Assembly: GCA_031002005.1 (NCBI GenBank)
Contig: JARYHS010011408.1
Coordinates: forward strand, 220,575,473-220,639,472
DNA: 64,000 bases
Source of the DNA: Vandiemenella viatica
Lineage: Eukaryota; Arthropoda; Insecta; Orthoptera; Morabidae
Direction of reading: 5' to 3'
Shown here: positions 54,601 to 64,000 of the stretch, in pieces
Position numbering within the stretch: position 1 is the stretch's first letter
Layout of the letters: every line of letters starts with the position of its first letter
The notes under the pieces: generated by a model
Told to the model about the DNA's origin: nothing
The model's database searches: none
What the model saw: the letters and a program-made list of their open reading frames with translations, nothing else
Translations under genes and position numbers: made by a program

Positions 54601-54610
54601 ATTAGGTGTT

Positions 54611-54854
54611 TTTTTTTTTTACTTATAGCTTTTACGCCTCGTCGACGTCGAGGTCATTAGAGGCGGGATGGGACTGGGGACAAGGAATGGGAAGGAATTC
54701 GGCCATGGCCCTTTTGAAGTAAGCATCCCGGCATTCACCTGGAGTGATTTGGGGAAACCATGGAAAACCCAAATCTGGATGCCCGGACGGGGATTCGAAC
54801 CGGCGTCCTCCCGAATGCGAGGCCAGAGCGTTAACCACACACCCACCACACTCG
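54611..54854 (-). mobile_element. tRNA-derived SINE, family 1, tail type A (full length)
   Basis: The minus order is ccgagtgtggtgggtgtgtg, ggttcgaatcc (B box intact), the shared body aaatcactccaggtgaatgc, ccatggccgaattcc, and tail cgacgtcgacgaggcgtaaa, then poly-A. The exact target duplication is ambiguous. Confidence 0.93.
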
Positions 54855-56104
54855 GTGTCTCACTAGTGCCTTGTGCGCTATTTCTTGCGGCAACATGTTC
54901 TTAGATTTCGTTCTATGAGATAGAGCGTTGAGATGGAAGTTTCCCAGTAACCATAATGTGCGTGAAGCACAGGCTATTACGTAGGGTCTCACCTAGATAT
55001 TTCACGTATATGACCACCGAAGTGTTTAATGTAGTATCTTCAGCTTCTAAAACCTTACTCATCAAGATTTCGCATCATCCGTTAGCGTAAGGTACGCCTC
55101 ATTTTTGAGCGCATAATGCGTTTCAGAAGGATTCAAAATGATACAAAAGTCGGCGTGTAAGCAGTCATACGACCAATTCAATTAGTTTCGGGGAACTACA
55201 ACACTTTGTCTCTGGAGTTGGGTAGGATTTAAGAAAAAGATGTTAGCAGATGCTCTAAACAGAACAATGCCAGAATGAACTAGCGTCAAATGTAATACTG
55301 TGAGTGGTGATGCAACAATCTGCTTCCCAGAAGATACTACCTTTCCGTTCGCATCTTCAATAGCTTCCGGAGGGGGTTGCACGTAGTGATGTCGAAGGAT
55401 ATGTAAATGGTAACATAGCTGGAATATTTAAAAAAAAAGTCACAACTGAAAACGGAGCATGGCTATTTTGGCAGGTAACACAGGAACTGGAAAGAACAAT
55501 GTCTTAATTGCAGCAGTACAAAAAGTTCGATTTAAAGTGGTAAAACTCCAACATCAAGAAAGTTTGTAGTCTTCTATGGCGAAGCAAATGATTGGCTATG
55601 CGCAAGAGGGCTCTTGGTCAGAAAACAATTGTAAAAGGATGTAATAAATTTCATTGCCGTGAATGAACACATGTACAATCTGAGGATCAAACTCACATTC
55701 AGTAACAACATCAAAAGCTAATGACGATGAGAAGCCTACTTTCTATGTATAATAGGCTACAATAATATTACAAAAGAATTCCAAGATGCGCCGTATAAAT
55801 TTTCAGGGAAATCCTAATGCAAAGATAGTCAGAGATACACAATACCATAGGCATTAAAAAATAATTACTGTATTGCATCATTGGCCGGGAGATCCCTCAC
55901 GGCGTTAGGTGAACTAACTGAAGGTGTTTCAATTTGCCACACAATCCGCCAATGTCGCGGCTGCTAAACTAGCCCTGTATCGTTAGTTGTAAAGCGGAAC
56001 TACAAATTTACTTGAAATCCAGACCCAATAGCCCCGGATCTAGGAGGGAAAGTGAGGAGGCGAAACAGGGACTCCGGGCAGCAACTTAAACGTGGTTTCT
56101 ACAT
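54855..56104. other. Nothing recognised
   Basis: A 66-codon minus-strand frame at 55182-55382 and other short frames have no recognisable domain. The sequence has slightly higher GC than its surroundings and could be an old element. Confidence 0.35.
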
Positions 56105-57320
56105 CTACATATAGACTCTGCAATTCACAAAATTGTGGGTGGCAGAGGGTGCTCAGCACCAAAGCTAATCTCTTTGCTGTGCATTCCAATCCCTAATGGT
56201 ACGAAGGAAAAGAGAATTCATATAAGAATCAGTCCGCCACCTTATTTCTCTAATTTTATCTTTCCTGTCCTTCCGACTCAAATAGGTTGGTGGAAGAAGT
56301 ATTTCACTACACTCAAAAGTGAAAGTGGGAGTACGCATGTTTACCAATAAGTTTAAACGAAACGTGTATCGTCTATCTACCAGAGACTCCCAACCTAGTC
56401 TACTAATCAGTTCTGTGAGGCTTTCATAAGGACTGTAGCAAGCGGTAACGAATCGAGCGGCTCTTCTCTGTACTTTCTCTATACTTTCGATCAACCCCTT
56501 ACGAAACGGGTCCCAAATGGCACAACAATAATCCAAATGTGGACGTACAAGAGATTTGTACGCTATCTCCTTTGTTTGTTCATTACAATTTTTCAAGATT
56601 TGACCTATGAATCGCAGCTTAGAATTTCCTCTACCTACTAACGAATTAATGAGTATGTCCCATTTCATGTTCCTTTGTACTGTTACTCCCAAATATTTAA
56701 TAGAATCAACCGTATCAATAACTGTATTGTTTAACTCGTATTTCTGAACAATTCGATTCTTTTTGTTAGTTATGCTCATTGTCTTGCACTTTTTACAATT
56801 TAGTGTAAGTTGCCACTCAGCGCACCATGCCAAAATACCATCCAGATCACGCTAAATTTCTAAGCAATCGTCCAACTTCCTTACTTCCCTATAATTAACC
56901 ACATCATCAGCAAACAATCTAAAAATGCTTTTCACTTTGTCTCCGAGATCGTTTGTAAAAATTAAGAAAAGAAGTGGTCCTATTACACTTCCTTGAGGTA
57001 CAACCGATGTAACATCTAGATTAGAAGAACTTTCACCTTCAACGACAACATACCGCGACCGACCAGTTAGAAAATCCTTTATCCATTTTCAAAGCTGATC
57101 CGATATACCGTGCGCTCGAAGCTTCGCTAAAAGGCGATTGTGTGGCACAGAGTCAAAGGCTTTCTGGAAATCTAAAAAAAATTGCATCTACTTGTGAACC
57201 TGCATCGATAACTTTCATTACGTCGCGTGTAAATAGGGCCAGCTGTGTTTCACATGATCTTTTCTTCCGAAATCCGTGTTGATTTGTTGTAAGCAAATTA
57301 TTATCATCTATTATTAACAC
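56105..57320 (-). pseudogene. CR1-like LINE reverse transcriptase
   Basis: The minus strand from about 57310 encodes LLTTNQHGFRKKRSCETQLA, FQKAFDSVPHNRLLAKLRAH, VVPQGSVIGPLLFLIFTNDL and FRLFADDVVNY (catalytic ADD). From 56833 to 56165 a long open frame has LTLNCKKCKTMSITNKKN, DSIKYLGVTVQRNMKWDILI, VRPHLDYCCAIWDPFRKGLI and VQRRAARFVTACYSPYESLT. It ends with WRTDSYMNSLFLRTIRDWNA and a cacccacaattttg 3' part. This is the palm, thumb and C-terminal region of a CR1/Jockey-type LINE. A one-base insertion near 57177 and at least one stop (near 56857) make it non-functional. The endonuclease is missing. Confidence 0.9.
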
Positions 57321-57441
57321 GGCACGTGATTTTACGGGCCGCGCCGCAGTAGCTCACACCAACGTGCCGTGCCAATAGAGCCATCCGTAGCGTTGGCCTG
57401 TAGTGGCGCGCCTCGATCCGTCGCCCTTCAGTCTTAACAGC
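57321..57441. repeat. Short inverted repeat in GC-rich sequence
   Basis: cacggcacgt at about 57319 and acgtgccgtg near 57364 form a ten-pair stem around 36 bases. It may be the edge of a decayed MITE. Confidence 0.45.
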
Positions 57442-58172
57442 AGAGGTGCGCACCCTTTCCTCTCCTGCTATACCGTTTTCGTGCGGGCAAACGTGTCAGT
57501 TCATTTCTTTTCAGACCGTATTATCGTGTTTACGACTTGTGCGTAATCAGTACGGAATGGTCAGACGTTATTTCAAGTTTTTGTGTGCATACAAAACCGA
57601 AACGACTACAAGTAACTCCAATACCACAGAGCAATAGAAATAATGTGCACCATACGTGAAGCATAATTCAGAAGAATGGTAACACCACAATTAAAGAAAT
57701 AAAGGGACAACTTAATGCCAACATATTGAAGTGTCACGCTAATTGCGACATCAGAAAATGTTTAATTACTGTAAATTATTAAAAACTTATCAATTATTAA
57801 TATTTATCATGAGGGATGTGAATTGATCACCAAGGCACCAATTTAAAATTACTATTTATTAGATCACTCATATGGATGTATTAATTAGTTAGACGTGATT
57901 CAGAGATGTGATTTTTTATTGTAAACTGTCGGGCATACATTGTTGTTCATCAGGGGCGTTACTGGGCTAGTGGACGCGGTAGGTGAATGCACTCAACACA
58001 CACAATACCGTTTGTTGCTCCTGTGACGGCAGCTGCGGGCAGGTCCGTGGTGGGGCTTCTTACGACACGACTGCGGGAAGTGGTCTGATCAGCTCACGGG
58101 TGGCGTCGTGTTCACCTCACGTTCGACGCAGCACAGACGTAGAGTGACCCCTCAAGCAGCTAGGACGGGAAG
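57442..58172. other. Unrecognised; possible hAT-like left end at 57442
   Basis: cagaggtgcgcacccttt at 57442 is mirrored by ggtgcgcaccgctg near 58894, but flanks do not give a convincing duplication. caggggcgttactggg at 57954 looks like another hAT start without a clear partner. Confidence 0.35.
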
Positions 58173-58514
58173 ATGTCGACGCAGTCTGGCGACGAACCTG
58201 CTCCTTGCAGATACGGACTGGAAAAACTCTTCCAGCAGAAGCGCGAACTCACACTCGCACTCGCGTATTCTTCCAACGTCCGTGCGTACAGCCACGAGGT
58301 GTACACCCGAGTGTCCTCTCCGCGAGTCCGCACGCCACCCTTCCGCCCAGCGGTCCAGTGGATTAGTGAAAATACGAGGGGTAGCCACATTCCTGTGGGC
58401 GACAGCTACCTGTCCTGTCTGGCTCCTAGCAAACTTACGTGGCTGCAACATCACACGGCTGTAATGTGTCATTACAATATAGTAAGGCACATATTAAAGT
58501 TAAACAATCTATGA
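58173..58514 (+). CDS. Hypothetical ORF in a GC-rich island
   Basis: The start ATG has a fair context (gaagATGtcg). The frame encodes MSTQSGDEPAPCRYGLEKLF, then QQKRELTLALAYSSNVRAYS and ends KLNNL, 113 codons. Other frames in the same stretch are also open (58108-58464 plus; 58152-58490 minus), which is expected by chance in GC-rich DNA with few stops. A possible donor GGG|GTAGCC lies near 58380. I do not recognise the protein. It could be a first exon or a GC-rich piece of a mobile element. Confidence 0.2.
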   Translation: MSTQSGDEPAPCRYGLEKLFQQKRELTLALAYSSNVRAYSHEVYTRVSSPRVRTPPFRPAVQWISENTRGSHIPVGDSYLSCLAPSKLTWLQHHTAVMCHYNIVRHILKLNNL

Positions 58515-58599
58515 AAACAAATAGTAGTGCAGACGATATTTATAAACTTAAATGACCGTTTTGTAATGTAGCTGTAGCAACATTACGCAACGTGTCACA

Positions 58600-58718
58600 T
58601 GAACCGTCCGCCGTCTGCCCTAGGGTGGCGGTGGGTCGCCTCTGGCGTGTGATAATCCGTACAATTTAGCTGATCTGGCGCTGCCTACAAAACCACGGGC
58701 CGTGGAAAGCCACCCTAA
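58600..58718. repeat. Right-end copy of a GC-rich repeat
   Basis: tggcgtgtgataatccgtac, tagctgatctggcgctgcc and gtggaaagccaccctaa align with 59266-59341 (ggcgcgtgctgattcgtaca, ggctgatgtggtgcggcc, gtgggaacccacctttag). It seems to be the same end of one repeat family, present twice. Confidence 0.6.
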
Positions 58719-59070
58719 AGCCGCGTTCCCACGATCTCTTGTAACGGAGGCGGGACGGGACGGGACCTCATTAGCCGAAGTGTAGGGACGAGCGCGCCGC
58801 AGTTTAGCCCTAGCTTACCTCGCCGCCACCTCCCCACCACGTTGCCTAATGTAGTTTGGCACAGAGCACTTTACAGCAACAGAAGGGGTGCGCACCGCTG
58901 CTGCAAACCGATGACAACAGCGCACCTCTACACACGCCTGTGATGTTTACCGACACAGAGTGGGTAGCTGCGTCTTATCTCCGCTAGCAGAGGCGGTCCT
59001 GTACCCATGGCGTGTTGTTAAGTATTCGTTCCGTCCCGCCTCCGTTACAAGAAATCGTGGGAACGCGGCT
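58719..59070. mobile_element. Harbinger-like MITE with 40-bp inverted ends (352 bp)
   Basis: agccgcgttcccacgatctc, ttgtaacggaggcgggac on the left is mirrored by gtcccgcctccgttacaaga and aatcgtgggaacgcggct on the right. The 3-bp duplication TAA lies at 58716-58718 and 59071-59073. Long near-perfect inverted repeats and the TWA target fit PIF/Harbinger. No coding part. Confidence 0.85.
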
Positions 59071-59341
59071 TAAAGTTGACTTTCCACGACCGGTGCATTT
59101 GCGGGTTGGGCCGATGCAGGTACCAAGAGTGGGCTGTGGTAAGAGTCTCACCTGTGCTTGTAGGGATGGCGCGTCCCTGTCCGTCGCCTAGTTGATAAAA
59201 TAAAACGCCCGGGTAGCGGAAACTACACTAGGTAGGGTGATGGGGAGGCGGCAAGGGCTAACAATTGGCGCGTGCTGATTCGTACACTTCGGCTGATGTG
59301 GTGCGGCCTAAAAATCCACGCGCTGTGGGAACCCACCTTTA
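59071..59341. repeat. GC-rich repeat with short inverted ends
   Basis: It runs from taaagttgactttccacgac to tgtgggaacccaccttta, with weak inverted similarity of the two ends and homology of its right part with 58600-58718. Probably a MITE abutting the previous one. Confidence 0.55.
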
Positions 59342-59472
59342 GGGAGCAGCTAGCTCCAGGGTCCGGGCGGCAAATAATGTCAGGTTTGTCCCGGGTCGGA
59401 AAATTCGTAGATCCTGAGTTCCAACGTTCTGTCGTTTCTGCAGAAGGTAACGACATATGATTGTCCTTCTAG

Positions 59473-59637
59473 CAGAACCGGATTAAAACAGGTCTGGGCC
59501 CGTAGCATATGTAAAAATGGGGCCCTTGGTTTTTCGTAGTCCGGGGCAATGGTTAGAAAGAATCCTAGGCGGGGCCCCCAGAAGGTGAGGGGCCCGTAGC
59601 ATTTCTTAACACTTGCTACGTGGCTAATCCGGTATTG
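59473..59637. mobile_element. 165-bp hAT micro-element
   Basis: The ends are cagaaccggatta and taatccggtattg (inverted repeat of 13 bp with two mismatches). A perfect 8-bp duplication, ccttctag, lies at 59465-59472 and 59638-59645. ggggcccgtagca is repeated inside. Confidence 0.9.
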
Positions 59638-59645
59638 CCTTCTAG

Positions 59646-60234
59646 GAAACGTTCCGCAGGTCTCTGAAGTTATGACCCAACGGAAGGCGACTGGCATGAA
59701 GCATTTTAACCCTACCTGACGATTTTATAAGGAAATTTAACTGGGGTGGAAGTGATACTGCGTTATTGACTGTGATATGGATGGCTGTTCATTGTAGCGT
59801 GTTGCTTGCGTTATGAATGAAACATGAAGGAAGCGAATGGGTGATATCAGATGTCGGCTCATATCCGATTTGCTCTTACGATAGAGATCTTTGGATCACC
59901 AAGTTTAACATCAATAATTGTCGGACAAATCAACATAAACAATATTGTATGCTTTCACGCCATATGAAAATGTTTATGATTTATCTCAAATTTTTGGTGC
60001 AAAGTTCGGTGATTAGGAATCGTAAAACACCACCTCCCCTACCTCGCCTGCCATATTCAGTCTGCGAAAATCCCTATCACAAAGAGAGCTCGAGTCAGCT
60101 AACCCCACAACAATCCATTGAACCAACATATGCGAACTACTGAACGTTTACGCCTGATTAAAGTCACTTGCTTGATCCAGTTATTGATTAAGACGAAGTA
60201 TTGAATTTAGGCAGAGACTAAAATTATCTGATGA
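59646..60234. other. Nothing recognised
   Basis: The 108-codon frame at 59817-60143 shows no recognisable domain and has AT-rich, non-coding-like composition. Confidence 0.35.
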
Positions 60235-60870
60235 GAGAGCATCCATAAACTACGTGGCTCTGTCTATGAGGGGAGGGGGTTGAGTAGAAAGCTATGCTGT
60301 GCTACGGGGTCGGTGAGGGAGGGGGGATGCGAGGTGTTCGAGCCAGGCTACGTAGCTTTTAATTCATATTATGTGTCACAGTTAAAATAAGAGGGCGTCC
60401 ATACATTACGTGAGATGAAATAGGGGGGGGGGGCGATATCTCTCCAAATCTCACCAAAAGGGGGGGGGGAGTCTAGGGAAATCACCTGTGAGGTTTTTAA
60501 AAAATTGTTGGACTGTAGAGCTAAAAAAAAAGTCTACAAATGACGCGAAAGTCGATTTTTGTGGGGTATTTCGTCAAAAAGTAGGGGTGTAACCGGCTTT
60601 TGGAAGGGTTAGACCTAAAAAAAAAGGGTCTCAAAAAGTTGCGAGGGCAATTTCTAGGGGGGGGGGGGTCTCACGGACCAGATCTCAGCAGAGGGGAGGG
60701 GGGGGGGGGTCGGGCCAGATCTCACAAAGTCTCAGCAGAGGGGGATGGGGGGGATTCGGAATCCGGGAAAACACCTCACGCAATTTATGGATGCCCCTTA
60801 AGGTACAGAATACACAACGGCATGTGGATATTTAATTCATCATTTAATTATCTCCGTATGTAACATAGAT
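60235..60870. mobile_element. MITE family A copy 4, carrying a family B MITE
   Basis: The left end gagagcatccataaactacg and tggctc, then the family A core (tcatattatgtgtcacagtt) is cut by the family B element and resumes with ggtacagaatacacaacggc. The right terminus is lost near 60870. Confidence 0.75.
60391..60798. mobile_element. MITE family B copy 3, nested in family A
   Basis: The ends are gagggcgtccatacattacg and cgcaatttatggatgcccct with TAA duplicated at 60388-60390 and 60799-60801. G-runs are at 60422-60432, 60461-60469 and 60658-60668. It sits at a different place in the family A core, and in opposite orientation, compared with 17008-17438. Confidence 0.85.
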
Positions 60871-61221
60871 ATTCTATATAATGACAATGTCGCGCATGCG
60901 TGTGCCTTGAAGTCATAGCGTTTGTTTTCACAATACAATGAGTTATAGAAAACTTTTAAGCAAATCAAAGAATCATTCCCTGGTAAAGTAGAGAGAAAGG
61001 TGACAGAACTGCGGCAAAAGAAAACAAAAGATGCGGCTTTATTAAGTTTTTCTACGCGGCTGGTATAATTTTTTCTACTTAATCAATCATGAATGATATA
61101 AAGAGGTTTTTTAATAATACCTCAAGCAAAAAGGATCCCTGACTGTACCTGAGAAAGAGCTTTTCCCTATAATTGGTTATTTCAAGGAGTGGTTACTGGC
61201 AACATTTCATTTAGAATATGT
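60871..61221. other. Unrecognised, weakly coding-like
   Basis: Frames such as LRQKKTKDAALLSF near 61010 may be a transposase relic, but I cannot assign a family. Confidence 0.3.
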
Positions 61222-61229
61222 ATAATTAT

Positions 61230-62079
61230 TAAGGCCCGGATTCTTAGGTTCGAACCTATTTTGTTCCTACCCCAATATTCTCGAATTTTTTATTTTCTTT
61301 TTCGTCTTTTGTATAAACTAATAATATTCGTAACTTTAATAGGACCTAAAAGAACCTAATTTCTATATTATGATCTAAAATGACCTAAATCGGTTTTCAG
61401 AACCTAAAAGGACCTGATTCGATTTAATGATGCAGTCCGACTGTAATTTTGTTACTTAAAAAAAAAAAAAAAAAAAAAAATTTCCTACTGGATTTTCTTA
61501 TTGGCGCAGGCTGTGAGCTAGTAATCCGGACTTGGGAGATGCCATGGGTTCGAACTCCACCTTCCGCTTTTCTGAAATGGTTTTTCATTTCATCTCCAGG
61601 GAAATTTCGAAACAATACCTTATTGACGCACCACGGCCGCTTCCTTTCCGCCCTTCTTTCTCTAAAATGTCATTTTCTTCTTCTATTTCGAAATTTCCTT
61701 TTCTTCTTCTACATCGATTCAAGAGATTCCTGGGTGATCCGGCCAGTCCCCTGTTGTATCTATGACAGTGTCATGTTAAAGTTTTAAATTAGTGGTTTAA
61801 AGTATGAACTTGTTTTGATCTTAATAGTGACTTATGTCGCGTGTTTTAATGCGAACGAGCATTGTGATAGAAGTTTTAAAGGAGTACTTGACATTGTATT
61901 ATGAAGTCACAATGTTTTTAACACAATGGCAGTATATATATATTGCGTGTTTTAAACTTTATTTCCTTTAAAAAAAAGTGTAATTTCCTAAATTAGAATT
62001 TTAAACACCAATAAAAGCCTAAAATGTGACTTGAATAAACCTAAATTTAGTTTTTTAGATCTTAAAAATCCGGAGCTTA
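61230..62079. mobile_element. 850-bp hAT-like element
   Basis: The ends are taaggcccggattcttagg and cttaaaaatccggagctta, an inverted repeat of about 18 bp. The flanks ataattat/atcattat (61222-61229 and 62080-62087) differ at one base. ctaaa(a/t)gacct words recur near both ends. An A-run is at 61460-61480 and a tRNA-like gttcgaactcc word at 61550. No transposase was recognised. Confidence 0.75.
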
Positions 62080-62195
62080 ATCATTATAAAAAGTACATAA
62101 CGCAAATATTGTATTGTGTTCGTTATATGCGCGGTAATTTTAAAGATTGTCTGTTAAGAAAAAACGGTACAAAATGTCTTCTGGAGTTAATAGGG

Positions 62196-62332
62196 GAACA
62201 AACTACGTACCACACTGGGTAGGGGGGAATGTTTCGAGGCAAATCTACATCAGGCTACGTGAGAGGAAGGGGGGGGGGAGGGAGGCGTTCAAGGAAGGTC
62301 AAAATGGATCCATGTAATTTATGGACGCTCCC
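62196..62332. mobile_element. MITE family A fragment (right half)
   Basis: aggctacgtgagagg, a G-run, and the canonical right end tgtaatttatggacgctccc followed by TAA. The left part is missing. Confidence 0.7.
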
Positions 62333-62459
62333 TAAACTATTCCAGATAAATAAAATGAAGTGAACTGGTACTATGTCATTATTGAGAACCCAGTGGTTAG
62401 TTCGGCCGTAGAGTGACAGGATTTCGGTTTGCCCGTAATGAGGCTGTGATAAATCTACC

Positions 62460-62690
62460 TAACCTAACCCGATAATCCTACCTGGTAAAAGATGCGCACA
62501 GTTTCACATGGAATCCGAACCACGGAGCGTGTTAGCATACTTCACATAAAGAAAATAAGCCTTGCCTGAGGTGAATGCCAGTTTTAAGGTCCGTAAAAAT
62601 TCGAGCCGACACCGGGATTAGAACCAAGGTTATTCCGACAATCGGTAATGTACCTTAACAGAGTGGTGTTGCTGCTTAACTGAAGGAAAC
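62460..62690 (-). mobile_element. SINE family 2 relative
   Basis: The minus strand has gtggttcggattccatgtg and aaactgtgcgc, matching the ggttcggattccacgttaaa block of family 2. A diverged tRNA-like head (gttaaggtac, ggttctaatcccggtg) lies further right. It differs enough to be a subfamily or a very old copy. Confidence 0.55.
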
Positions 62691-62724
62691 GCTTTACATA
62701 CACTCACGAAATTTATTCATAAAC

Positions 62725-62972
62725 TTTTTTTTTTTTACTTTTGGCTTTACGCCTCGTCGACTGCTAAGGTCGTTAGAGACGGGATGGGACTGGGGACAAG
62801 GAACGGGAAGTAATTTAGCCATGGCCTTTTTGAAGGAAGCATACCGGCATTCGCCTGGAGTGACTTGGAGAAACCATAGAAATCCCAAATCTGGATGCCC
62901 GGACGTGGATTCGAACCCGCGTCCTCCCAAACTGGGAGGCCAGAACGTTAACCGTTCACCCACCACGCTCGG
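62725..62972 (-). mobile_element. tRNA-derived SINE, family 1, tail type A (complete)
   Basis: A perfect 11-bp duplication, tattcataaac, lies at 62714-62724 and 62973-62983. The minus strand has accgagcgtggtgggtgaac, ggttcgaatcc, the shared body and a type A tail whose gacgtcgacgag word is altered to cagtcgacgagg. Confidence 0.95.
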
Positions 62973-62983
62973 TATTCATAAAC

Positions 62984-64000
62984 AAAATCGATGACGCTAT
63001 TACACATACAGATATTACTGTTACATGAAACGTATGTGTTTAACCCTATATAGTTATCGTATAGCTAAAGACCCCTACCATCTTAGGGAGGGGGTAGGGG
63101 GGGGGATTGCTGCATGTATCAATGTGTTCAAATTCAAAAAGTGAAATTTGTATGCATTTTTCTGTGTATTTTTCCTGTGTATTTTCTTTATGATGTTTCT
63201 TTCGCATTCCAGTGGACGGACGATACTATATTGTATATTTACATTAAATAAGAACATTATCCAAGTTATTCTTGTAAAAATATGCAAATTATTAAAATGT
63301 TAAAGAATACTTCGCTAGATTATAGAATATTTCATCTATTCACAGAACTTCTTAGTTCGGTTCTTTAATTCTTCAAAAATTTGAAAATAATCACTCAAAT
63401 GGTGATTCAAGAATATTTCACTTACCAAGAATTGCCTCTTTCTCTTTTCAAATGGAAAGAGTTGCATAAATGGGTTTTCAGCTAAATAAAATTCTTCTTC
63501 AATATCCATATTCTTTCACCAGTTGAGTCTGATATTCTGATAAATTTAACTAGACTACTAAATACAATCGCTTTGAATCGCGTGAAAAATGTAATAAACC
63601 ACTTCTTCGGCAACTTCGTTCGCGTGAATACTCTTGCACTGTAACCACTGCTTCTTCGCGCGATGGATAGTTCGCGCAAATTCGCTTGCAGTGTAACCGT
63701 AGCCTAACTCGTAACGGGTAACGCAAGCAAATATCTCCTCACCACGCTCAAAAAAGTTGAACTTCAGAAATGAATGTCTGAAATTATAACAAGACTTAGA
63801 GCACATAGTGATAGAATTCAGAACTGACATTGTGGGGAGATATAAGTGTGACCTTTTACCAGACACAAGGTGGGGAGGGGAGGGGTTCATTGGAAGAAGA
63901 GCCATTATTGATTTTTGGGTAGGTGCAGCTGGCCTTTATTAATGGAAGTACTGAAATAAAAAATAGGAACTGAAAATTTTTGCTGCTCTGTAATAGCTTT
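62984..64000. other. AT-rich, nothing certain
   Basis: A 115-codon minus-strand frame (63558-63905) has no recognisable motif. gttcgcg/ttcgcgc words at 63618-63685 form a small local repeat. No gene is called. Confidence 0.35.

Noticed and set aside
55182..55382. 66-codon minus-strand frame as a gag-like or host exon
   Set aside because: No recognisable motif and no supporting splice sites; left unassigned.
63558..63905. 115-codon minus-strand frame
   Set aside because: AT-rich codon choice, no recognisable motif and no splice or promoter context.

Overview
The window is animal nuclear DNA, most likely from an insect or other arthropod with a large, repeat-rich genome. Supporting signs are the AT-rich background, intron-style splice signals, a nuclear tRNA gene, tRNA-derived SINEs, many non-LTR retrotransposon fragments (Jockey-, CR1- and RTE-like), Helitrons, a mariner remnant, a Penelope-like fragment, a MULE with a FLYWCH zinc finger, and at least eleven hAT-type insertions with 8-bp target duplications. 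A polyneopteran insect would fit, but the species cannot be named from sequence alone. I see no bacterial operons, rRNA, CRISPR array or complete host protein gene.

Layout. 0-10 kb: a broken copy of a multicopy arthropod protein family (905-1765), a possible signal-peptide exon (3208-3405), a poly-C-rich MITE (4409-4785), two convergent reverse transcriptase fragments (4786-5754), a Helitron (6741-7638), SINEs, and an orphan TATA box plus first exon (9537-9718). 10-21 kb: a tRNA-Val(CAC) gene (11576-11648), a hAT-like element carrying satellite-like units (12884-13591), a foldback with a hammerhead-like core (14670-15009), an RTE-like LINE broken by a MITE that itself carries a MITE (16690-18165), and a minus-strand Helitron with about 188-bp tandem repeats, broken by a small hAT (19232-20719). 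21-35 kb: a 2.2-kb hAT-like element with a 33-bp minisatellite (21356-23536), a diverged 490-bp tandem duplication (24640-25630), an RTE insertion carrying an inverted copy of itself (25854-26816), a MULE with triple 16-bp repeats in each terminus and a FLYWCH gene (28592-29645), SINEs of two families and a mariner remnant. 35-50 kb: a hAT transposase pseudogene, a Penelope-like fragment, LINE fragments, a second interrupted RTE copy, and a chimeric Helitron (47478-49484). 50-64 kb: a ~1-kb near-perfect palindrome (50001-50989), a hAT inside a hAT (51437-52641), more hATs, a CR1-like LINE (56105-57320), a GC-rich MITE cluster (58.0-59.3 kb) and more SINEs and MITEs.

How the parts fit: mobile elements account for most of the identifiable sequence and the nesting gives a relative history. 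Older LINEs hold MITE and hAT insertions, which in turn hold younger ones. Several boundaries are proven internally by target duplications or by an uninterrupted paralogous copy in the same window. The only gene I would expect to work as such is the tRNA-Val gene. The strongest candidates for something new are the MULE with repeated termini, the chimeric Helitron, the SINE tail with two UUCG hairpins, and the long palindrome.
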